Below, one piece after another: positions 20,401 to 27,812 of a DNA stretch of 64,000 bases. The position numbers were made by a program, and so were the translations under genes. A model generated the notes under the pieces. It was given only the letters and a program-made list of their open reading frames with translations. It did no database searches and was not told the origin of the DNA. How positions within the stretch are numbered: the stretch's first letter is position 1; each line of letters starts with the position of its first letter. The stretch is from an uncultured Clostridia bacterium (lineage in GTDB: Bacteria > Bacillota > Clostridia > Oscillospirales > Oscillospiraceae): positions 1 to 64,000 of the forward strand of contig CAMOXI010000003.1 of assembly GCA_946628965.1 (NCBI GenBank), written 5' to 3'.

Positions 20401-21417
20401 ATGGAAAATCTGGAAAACGCCATTCAGGAGATCAAAAAAGAGCTGCCGGGCATGAAGATGCTGGAAAACGAGCCGCTCTCCGCCCACTGCAGCTTTAAGA
20501 TCGGCGGCCCGGCCAGGGTCATCGCCGTCCCCTCGGACGTGACGAGTCTCTCGAAGATCTGCTGCATCCTCAAGGAGCATGAGCTTGCGCCCTTCCTGCT
20601 GGGAAACGGCAGCAACATCCTCTTCCCCGACGAGGGGCTCTCCGATCTCTTTATCATCAGCACCGAGAAGCTGCAGAAGCTCTTCCTCCTGCCGGACGGC
20701 GCGATCTACGCCGAGGCGGGCGTGTCGCTGGCGAAGCTCGCGGGCTTTGCCCAGCAGCACGGGCTCACCGGCCTGGAGTTTGCCTCCGGCATCCCCGGCA
20801 CCGTCGGCGGCGGCCTGCGCATGAACGCGGGCGCCTACGGCGGCGAGCTCAAGGACGTGGTGGAGAGCGTGGTCACCTACTACCTGCCGGATCAGGCGCT
20901 CTATGAGCTGACCAACGAACAGTGCGACTTTGCCTACCGCAACAGCCGCTTCCAGAAGGTGGGCGGCTTCGTGCTGCTGAGCGCGGTGTTCCGCCTGCAG
21001 GAGGGCGAGAAGGAGGCCATCGCCGCGAAAATGCGCGAACTCAACGAGCGCCGCCGCGACAAGCAGCCCCTGGATCTGCCCTCCGCCGGCAGCGCCTTCA
21101 AGCGCCCCGAGGGGCACTATGCCGCCCAGCTCATCGACGAGTGCGGCCTCAAGGGCCTGACCGTGGGCGGCGCCCAGGTCTCCCCCAAGCACGCGGGCTT
21201 TGTGGTGAACGTCGGCGGGGCCACCTCCCACGACGTGTACGACCTGATGATGCAGGTGCGCAACACCGTTTACGAGAAGACGCATGTCCCCATGGAGCCG
21301 GAGATCATCATCATGGCCCCGGACTATAAGCTGGAGGACCACGGGCCCATCGTTCCCCGCAACCGGGTGAGCTTTACCGGCCCCGGCGCGGAGGCGGAGG
21401 AAACGCCGAAGAGCTGA
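20401..21417 (+). CDS. murB: UDP-N-acetylenolpyruvoylglucosamine reductase
   Basis: ATG 20401; SFKIGGPARVIAVPSDV...LLGNGSNILFPDEG...GLEFASGIPGTVGGGLRMNAGAYGGE...RRDKQPLDLPSAGSAFKRPEGHYAAQLIDECGLKG. Confidence 0.96.
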   Translation: MENLENAIQEIKKELPGMKMLENEPLSAHCSFKIGGPARVIAVPSDVTSLSKICCILKEHELAPFLLGNGSNILFPDEGLSDLFIISTEKLQKLFLLPDGAIYAEAGVSLAKLAGFAQQHGLTGLEFASGIPGTVGGGLRMNAGAYGGELKDVVESVVTYYLPDQALYELTNEQCDFAYRNSRFQKVGGFVLLSAVFRLQEGEKEAIAAKMRELNERRRDKQPLDLPSAGSAFKRPEGHYAAQLIDECGLKGLTVGGAQVSPKHAGFVVNVGGATSHDVYDLMMQVRNTVYEKTHVPMEPEIIIMAPDYKLEDHGPIVPRNRVSFTGPGAEAEETPKS

Positions 21418-21507
21418 AGGCCCCGCGTAAGGACTTTCGCATGCAAAAGACGAGCGTTGTACAGAAGCGTATAACGCCCCGAAAGAACTGCTCAGACGAC
21501 GAACGCA

Positions 21508-21556
21508 ACCCCTCAGTCAGCCTGAGGGCTGACAGCTCCCCTTACACAGGGGAGCC
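21508..21556. repeat. Short palindromic intergenic repeat
   Basis: CCTCAGTCAGCCTGAGGGCTGACAGCTCCCCTTACACAGGGGAGC: nested inverted repeats immediately 5' of rapZ. Confidence 0.65.
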
Positions 21557-21572
21557 AATAAGGAGTCTTGTT

Positions 21573-22433
21573 ATGGAATTTCTCATCATCACCGGGCTGT
21601 CCGGCGCGGGAAAGAGCCGCGCCGCGGACGTGTTGGAGGATCTGGAATACTACTGCGTGGACAACATGCCGGTGGCGCTGATGCCCCGCTTTGCGGAGCT
21701 CTGCCTGGACACCCGGGGCCGCTACGAAAAAGTGGCCCTGGTGACCGACGTGCGCGAGCGCGAAAACTTCACGGAGCTTCTGAGCACCATCGACGAGCTC
21801 AAGGCCATGGAGGGCTGCACCGTGCGCATCCTGTACATGGACGCGGACGTGCGCACCCTGGTGCGGCGCTACAAGGAGTCCCGCCGTCCCCACCCGCTGG
21901 CCGGGCCCGGCTACCCGATCGAGAAGGCCATCGCCCGCGAGGAAGAGCTGCTGTCCCCCATCAAGGAGCGGGCGGACTACGTGGTCAACAGCGCGAGCCT
22001 CACCCTCGGCATGCTGCAGAACCGGCTCTATCAGCTCTTCGCCGGCGAGGGCAAGAAGCGGGAGCTTGCGATCACGGTGATGTCCTTCGGCTTCAAGCAC
22101 GGCATCCCGCTGGAGGCCGACCTGGTCTTTGACGCGCGCTTTCTCCCGAACCCCTACTATGTGGACGAGCTGCGGCCCCTCTGCGGCCTGGACCGGCCCG
22201 TGGCGGAGTTCGTGTTTTCCTATCAGCAGACCCGTACCTTTATGGAAAAGGTGCAGGACATGATCGACTTTCTGCTGCCGCTCTATATCGAGGAGGGCAA
22301 GCTGGGGCTCACCATCGCCATCGGCTGCACCGGCGGCCACCACCGCAGTGTGGCCATCGCCGCCGCGCTCAACGACTACTTCCTCGCCAAGGGCCTCAAT
22401 TCGACCAACATCAACCGGGACGTGGAGAAATAG
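21573..22433 (+). CDS. rapZ: RNase adapter protein RapZ (YvcJ-type nucleotide-binding protein)
   Basis: ATG 21573; FLIITGLSGAGKSRAADVLEDLEYYCVDNMPVAL...VTDVRERENF...SFGFKHGIPLEADLVFDARFLPNPYYVDELRPLCG...IGCTGGHHRSVAIA. Confidence 0.96.
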   Translation: MEFLIITGLSGAGKSRAADVLEDLEYYCVDNMPVALMPRFAELCLDTRGRYEKVALVTDVRERENFTELLSTIDELKAMEGCTVRILYMDADVRTLVRRYKESRRPHPLAGPGYPIEKAIAREEELLSPIKERADYVVNSASLTLGMLQNRLYQLFAGEGKKRELAITVMSFGFKHGIPLEADLVFDARFLPNPYYVDELRPLCGLDRPVAEFVFSYQQTRTFMEKVQDMIDFLLPLYIEEGKLGLTIAIGCTGGHHRSVAIAAALNDYFLAKGLNSTNINRDVEK

Positions 22434-22462
22434 CGGCCAGTGGCCAGTGGTCAGTGGTAAGC
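22431..22462. repeat. 7-bp-periodic tandem repeat at the rapZ stop
   Basis: TAGCGGC CAGTGGC CAGTGGT CAGTGGT; the TAG is the rapZ stop. Confidence 0.85.
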
Positions 22463-22481
22463 GACTCATCAGGGGAGCACA

Positions 22482-23393
22482 ATGTCTTTTTCATCTGAAG
22501 CCAAGGCGGAGCTGTGCAGGCTCCGCATCGAGAAAAAAAGCGCCGCCGTCGCGGAGAGCTACGGCGTGCTCTTATACTGCAGCCACTTCTCCGCCCGGGA
22601 GGTGCGCATCGTCACCGCGAGCGACGACTTTGCCGCCCGTCTGCCGAAGCTCTTCCGCCGCGCCTTCGCGCTGGATTTTGACGTTCTCCCGGACGAGGGG
22701 CAGAGCGGCAAACGCAGCTTTCTGCTGCAGGACCCCGGGAAGCTTGCCCGCGTCTTCGACGCCTTCGGCGCCGATGTGGCGAGCACCCTCAGCCATCACG
22801 TCAACTTCGGCGTGCTGGAGGACGAGGGCGGCATGGAGGCCTTTGTCCGCGGCGCCTTTCTCGCCGGCGGCAGCGTGACCGATCCGGACAAGCGCTTTCA
22901 TCTGGAGCTGGCCACCGCCCACCAGAGCGTGAGCCGGGAGATGTACTCGGTGCTGCTGGATCTGGGCTTCTCGCCCAAGGAGTCCCAGCGGCAGGGGCAC
23001 GCCCTGCTGTATTTCAAGCGGGCCGACGCCATTGCCGACTTCTTCACGGCCATCGGCGCGCCGGTGACGGCCATGAACGTGATGACCGCCAAGGTGGACC
23101 GGGAGATGCGAAACACTGTCACCCGGCTCATCAACTGCGACTCGGCCAATGCCGACAAGACCGTGGCCGCCGCCCAGGAGCAGATCGAGGCCATCCGCCG
23201 CTACGCCCGGGAATACGGGCTGGACACGCTGCCGGAGGCCCTGCACGACACGGCGCTGCTGCGCATCACGAACCCGGAGGCAAGCCTCGCCGATCTGGCG
23301 AAGCTCTCCCTGCCGCCGGTGTCCAAAAGCTGCCTGAACCACCGGCTCAAGAAGATCATGGAGCTGGCGAATAAAGCGGACAGTGACCAGTGA
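22482..23393 (+). CDS. whiA: DNA-binding protein WhiA
   Basis: FRRAFALDF..., RGAFLAGGSVTDPDKRFHLELA, C-terminal HTH NPEASLADLAKLSLPPVSKSCLNHRLKKI. Confidence 0.95.
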   Translation: MSFSSEAKAELCRLRIEKKSAAVAESYGVLLYCSHFSAREVRIVTASDDFAARLPKLFRRAFALDFDVLPDEGQSGKRSFLLQDPGKLARVFDAFGADVASTLSHHVNFGVLEDEGGMEAFVRGAFLAGGSVTDPDKRFHLELATAHQSVSREMYSVLLDLGFSPKESQRQGHALLYFKRADAIADFFTAIGAPVTAMNVMTAKVDREMRNTVTRLINCDSANADKTVAAAQEQIEAIRRYAREYGLDTLPEALHDTALLRITNPEASLADLAKLSLPPVSKSCLNHRLKKIMELANKADSDQ

Positions 23394-23466
23394 TCAGTGA
23401 AAAGCAGCGGTGTCGCGAAGCGACGCCGCAACGATCCACTGGCCACTGACCACTGACCACTAACAA
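23382..23466. repeat. Paired inverted heptamer element between whiA and dnaE
   Basis: acagtgaccagtgatcagtga ... ccactggccactgaccactgaccacta with inner hairpin tgtcgcgaagcgaca-like. Confidence 0.85.
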
Positions 23467-23479
23467 CGGAGTTGTTCTT

Positions 23480-26400
23480 ATGTCCTTTGTCCACTTACAT
23501 GTGCACAGTGAGTTCTCCCTGCTGGACGGGGCCTGCCGCATCGACGAGATGGCGGAGCGGGCCAAGGCCATGGGGCAGACCGCCCTCGCCCTCACCGACC
23601 ACGGGGTCATGTACGGCGCGGTGGCCTTTTACAAGGCCTGCAAGAGCGCCGGCATCAAGCCCATCATCGGCTGTGAGGTCTATGTGGCCCCGCGCAGCCG
23701 CTTCCAGAAGGACCACGGCATTGACAACAACTACTCCCATCTGATCCTGCTGTGCAGGAACGAGACGGGCTATCACAACCTGTGCTACCTGGTGTCCTCT
23801 GGCTTTACCGAGGGCTTCTATATCCGCCCCCGCATCGACTGGGAGCTGCTGCATCAGTACAGCGAGGGACTGATCTGCCTCTCCGGCTGTCTCGCCGGCG
23901 AGATCCCCCAGGCCCTGATCCGCAATGACTATGAGGCCGCGAAGGCCCGCGCCCGGGATCTGCAGGCCCTTTTCGGCCCGGACAACTTCTATCTGGAGAT
24001 CCAGGACCACGGCATCCGGGAGGAAAAGCAGGCCGCCCAGGGGCTGATCCGCCTCTCCAAAGAGCTGGGCATCCCTCTGGCCGTCACCAACGACGCCCAC
24101 TATACCGAGCAGAAGGACGCCTATTATCAGGACGTGCTCATGTGCATCCAGACGGGCAAGACCGTGGACGAGCCGAACCGCATGCGCTTTGAGACCCAGG
24201 AATTCTATCTCAAGGACGAAGAGCAGATGCGCGCCCTCTTCCCCGACTATCCCGAGGCCGCCGACAACACGGTGAAGATCGCCGAGCGCTGCAATTTCGA
24301 TTTCGAGTTCGGACACTACCACCTGCCCCGCTTCAAGCTCCCGGAAGGGGAGACGGACAGCTACGCCTATCTGGAAAAGCTCTGCGAAAAAGGCTTCGCC
24401 GAGCGCTTCGCGGGCAGGCCCGAGGTGCACAAGCAGCTGGAGTACGAGCTGGAAATGATCCACAAGATGGGCTTTGTGGATTATTTTCTGATCGTACAGG
24501 ATTTCATCAACTACGCCAAGCGCAGCGGCATCCCCGTGGGTCCCGGCCGCGGCAGCGCGGCGGGCAGCGTGGTGTCCTACTGCCTGCACATCACGGACGT
24601 GGACCCCATCAAATACTCCCTCTTCTTCGAGCGCTTTTTGAACCCGGAGCGCGTCAGCATGCCGGATATCGACGTGGACTTCTGCGTCAACCGCCGGGGC
24701 GAGGTGATCGAGTACGTCAACCGCCTCTACGGCCGGGACCACGTGGCCCAGATCGTCACCTTCGGCACCATGGCCGCCCGCGGTGCGATCCGCGACGTAG
24801 GCAGAGCTTTGGGCGTGAGCTACGGCGAGTGCGACACGGTGGCCAAGCAGGTGCCCATGGCGCTGAACATGACCATCGAGGAGGCGCTGCGCCTCTCCAA
24901 GCCCCTGAAGGAGCTCTACGAGGGGGACGAAAAGCTAAAGCGCCTCATCGACGTGGCCCGCGCCCTGGAGGGCATGCCCCGCCACGCCTCCACCCATGCC
25001 GCCGGTGTGGTCATCACCGAAAAGCCGGTGTATGAATACGTGCCGCTGGCGAAGAACGACGAGTCGGTGGTCTGCCAGTACCCGATGACCACGCTGGAGG
25101 AGCTGGGCCTTCTCAAGATGGACTTTCTGGGTCTCCGGAACCTGACGGTGCTGGAGGACGCGGCCAAGCTCGTGCGCAAAAAGGTGCCGGGCTTCCGGGT
25201 GGAGACCATCCCGGAGGACGACCCCGCCACCTTCGAGATGCTGGCCCAGGGCCGCACCGAGGGCGTGTTCCAGCTGGAAAGCACGGGCATCACCGGCGTC
25301 TGCACCCAGCTGCGCCCAAAGAACATCGAGGACATCACGGCCGTCATCGCGCTCTACCGCCCCGGCCCGATGGACTCCATCCCCCGCTTCATCGAGTGCT
25401 CCGCCCACCCGGAGCGCATCCAGTACAAGCATGAGCTGCTGCGCCCGATCCTGGAGGTCACCTACGGCTGCATCGTCTATCAGGAGCAGGTCATCGAGAT
25501 CTTCCGGCGGCTCGCCGGCTTCTCTCTCGGGCAGGCGGACATGATCCGCCGCGCCATGTCGAAGAAGAAGCACAAGGTCATCGACGCCGAGCGCGTGGCT
25601 TTCGTCCACGGCGACGAGAGCCGCGGCATCGTCGGCGCGCTGGCAAACGGCGTGCCCGAGGACGTGGCCAACAGCATCTACGACGAGATCCTGGATTTCG
25701 CCAGCTACGCCTTCAACAAGGCCCACGCCGTCTCCTACGCCTTTGTCACCTACCGCACCGCCTACATGAAGCGGCACTACCCCCGTGAATACATGGCGGC
25801 GCTGCTGACCTCCATCCTGGATAACTCCACCAAGGTCTCCGAGTACATCGCCGAGTGCCGCGAGCTGGGGATCCGTCTCCTGCCGCCGGACGTGAATCTC
25901 TCGGACGCGAACTTCACCGTGGACGGGGAGAACCTGCGCTTCGGCCTGGTGGCCATCAAGGGCATCGGCTGGGGCGCCATCGAGGAGCTGGTGCGCGAGC
26001 GGGAGCAGGGCGGCAGCTTCCAGAGCTTTGAGGACTTCTGCCGCCGCATGTCCGGCAAGGAATTGAACCGCCGCGCGGTGGAAAACCTCATTAAGGCCGG
26101 CGCCTTTGACTCCATGGGCTACAAGCGCCGCGCGCTCATCACTGTGGCGGGCCCGGTCATCGACAGCATCGCCCAGGAAAACCGGGACAACATCTCCGGC
26201 CAGATGGATCTCTTCGGCGGCTTCGAGGAGGAGTCCGCCCCCGCCAGCATCCCGATCCCCGAGGTGGAGGAATACTCCAAGCGGGAGATCATGGCGATGG
26301 AAAAGGAGATCACCGGCCTCTATCTCACCGGCCACCCGATGGACGAATACCGTGAGGCCGTGCGGAAGATCGGCGCGGTGCCCATCGGCGCCGTGATGAG

Positions 26401-26938
26401 CGACTTTGCCGCCGAGGACGGCCCCACCCGCTTCCGTGACAACCAGATCATCACCGTGGCGGGCAGCATCGAGTCCTTCCGCACCCGCACCACGAAGAAC
26501 AATACCCTCATGTCCTACATCCAGCTGGAGGACGACACCGGCAGCATGGAGCTGATGGCCTTCCAGAAGGCGCTGGATTCCGGAGGGGGCTACATCCAGA
26601 ATAACGCCGCCGTCATCGTCCGGGGCCGCATCTCCGTGCGGGATGAGAAGGAGCCGCAGCTCATGGTGGATTCGATCCGCCCCATCTCCGACGTGAACGC
26701 CCTGGGCACCCAGGCGCCGCCCCCGAAGGAGCAGAAGCTCTGGGTCAAGCTCCCCTCCCGCTTTGACCCGGCCATGAAGCGCATCGAGCTGATTTTGACC
26801 ATGTTCCCCGGCGACGGGCAGCTGATCCTCTGGTGCGAGCGGGAACAGAAGCGCATCGGCGCCAGATGCCTCCTGCACGAGGGGCTGATCCTGGAGCTGG
26901 AGGAAATGCTCGGGAAAGAGAATGTGATTCTGAAATAG
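23480..26938 (+). CDS. dnaE: DNA polymerase III subunit alpha
   Basis: FVHLHVHSEFSLLDGACRIDE (PHP), PVGPGRGSAAGSVVSYCLHITDVDPIKYSLFFERFLNPERVSMPDIDVDF. Confidence 0.97.
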   Translation: MSFVHLHVHSEFSLLDGACRIDEMAERAKAMGQTALALTDHGVMYGAVAFYKACKSAGIKPIIGCEVYVAPRSRFQKDHGIDNNYSHLILLCRNETGYHNLCYLVSSGFTEGFYIRPRIDWELLHQYSEGLICLSGCLAGEIPQALIRNDYEAAKARARDLQALFGPDNFYLEIQDHGIREEKQAAQGLIRLSKELGIPLAVTNDAHYTEQKDAYYQDVLMCIQTGKTVDEPNRMRFETQEFYLKDEEQMRALFPDYPEAADNTVKIAERCNFDFEFGHYHLPRFKLPEGETDSYAYLEKLCEKGFAERFAGRPEVHKQLEYELEMIHKMGFVDYFLIVQDFINYAKRSGIPVGPGRGSAAGSVVSYCLHITDVDPIKYSLFFERFLNPERVSMPDIDVDFCVNRRGEVIEYVNRLYGRDHVAQIVTFGTMAARGAIRDVGRALGVSYGECDTVAKQVPMALNMTIEEALRLSKPLKELYEGDEKLKRLIDVARALEGMPRHASTHAAGVVITEKPVYEYVPLAKNDESVVCQYPMTTLEELGLLKMDFLGLRNLTVLEDAAKLVRKKVPGFRVETIPEDDPATFEMLAQGRTEGVFQLESTGITGVCTQLRPKNIEDITAVIALYRPGPMDSIPRFIECSAHPERIQYKHELLRPILEVTYGCIVYQEQVIEIFRRLAGFSLGQADMIRRAMSKKKHKVIDAERVAFVHGDESRGIVGALANGVPEDVANSIYDEILDFASYAFNKAHAVSYAFVTYRTAYMKRHYPREYMAALLTSILDNSTKVSEYIAECRELGIRLLPPDVNLSDANFTVDGENLRFGLVAIKGIGWGAIEELVREREQGGSFQSFEDFCRRMSGKELNRRAVENLIKAGAFDSMGYKRRALITVAGPVIDSIAQENRDNISGQMDLFGGFEEESAPASIPIPEVEEYSKREIMAMEKEITGLYLTGHPMDEYREAVRKIGAVPIGAVMSDFAAEDGPTRFRDNQIITVAGSIESFRTRTTKNNTLMSYIQLEDDTGSMELMAFQKALDSGGGYIQNNAAVIVRGRISVRDEKEPQLMVDSIRPISDVNALGTQAPPPKEQKLWVKLPSRFDPAMKRIELILTMFPGDGQLILWCEREQKRIGARCLLHEGLILELEEMLGKENVILK

Positions 26939-27122
26939 TGGCCAGTGGTCAGTGATCAGTGGTTAGAAGAGTTCTTGTACAAATTCCATCTTTTGCAGGA
27001 TCTTCGGCAACAAGGCAATTGACCATAGAAAACTCCGGTGGAATCGGATGTCACACGATCCGATTCCACCGGAGTTTTTGTGTTTGTGTTTTACTGGCCA
27101 CTGACCACTAGCCACCGGACAC
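26936..27122. repeat. Paired inverted heptamer element between dnaE and the PAP2 gene
   Basis: TAGTGGC CAGTGGT CAGTGAT CAGTGGT ... tactggccactgaccactagccacc; the TAG is the dnaE stop. Confidence 0.85.
27029..27079. terminator. Long-stem bidirectional terminator inside the heptamer pair
   Basis: aaaactccggtggaatcgga-tgtcacacga-tccgattccaccggagttttt. Confidence 0.85.
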
Positions 27123-27125
27123 TCT

Positions 27126-27800
27126 TCAGTGCTTCCCCTTGTACGTCATGTGCTTGAGCTGGCGGAGGTCGAAATCCAACACAATGGCGCAGAAGGGGGC
27201 GTCGTCATGCTCTTCCAGCAGGCGGAAAATGAGCTGCGTGATGCCCCAGGCGATGAAGGCCGAGGCGGTGCCGATGATGGCGGCGGCCAGCACGTCGGAG
27301 GGGTAGTGGGCCATCAGGTAGTTGCGGGAGATGGCCATCAGCAGCACCCAGACGATGGAGGGCAGCACCCATTTCCGTCCCCGGCTCAGGCAGAGGGAGA
27401 CCATGCCGGCCGCGGCCGCGGTCACATGACCGGAGGGGAAGGAGTAGCCATCCTCGCTGGGGGAGCCGATGTAGGTCCAGAATTCGCGATAGAGCGGCTC
27501 CGTCATGAAGGGGCGCGGCCGGGCGATGGCGTCCTTGAGGATGATGTTGGTGATCAGCGCGCCGCAGCAGACAGCGCCGAACATGCACACGCCAGCCTTG
27601 CGGGTGCGGGGGAAGAGCATCAGCGCAACGGCGGCCGCAAAGAAGAGCAGGCCCTTTTCGCCCAGCAGGGTGATGAGCTTGCAGAGCGGGGTCAGCAGGC
27701 CGCCCATGGAGACGGCCAGCCGGTGCATCAGGCTCAGGATCGCCTGGTCGTAACCGGCAAAGATGCTGTTGAGAGACAGCGCGGCAGCGGTAAGTTCCAT
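27126..27800 (-). CDS. PAP2-family membrane phosphatase
   Basis: KDAIARPRPF, YSFPSGHVTAAAA, SRNYLMAHYPSDVLA = KxxxxxxRP / PSGH / SRxxxxxHxxxD. Confidence 0.93.
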   Translation of the reverse strand: MELTAAALSLNSIFAGYDQAILSLMHRLAVSMGGLLTPLCKLITLLGEKGLLFFAAAVALMLFPRTRKAGVCMFGAVCCGALITNIILKDAIARPRPFMTEPLYREFWTYIGSPSEDGYSFPSGHVTAAAAGMVSLCLSRGRKWVLPSIVWVLLMAISRNYLMAHYPSDVLAAAIIGTASAFIAWGITQLIFRLLEEHDDAPFCAIVLDFDLRQLKHMTYKGKH

Positions 27801-27812
27801 TGTGTTACCTCG

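Noticed and set aside
16222-27122. Heptamer arrays considered as CRISPR arrays
   Set aside because: Units are 7 bp, contiguous, with no unique spacers, and no cas genes were seen.
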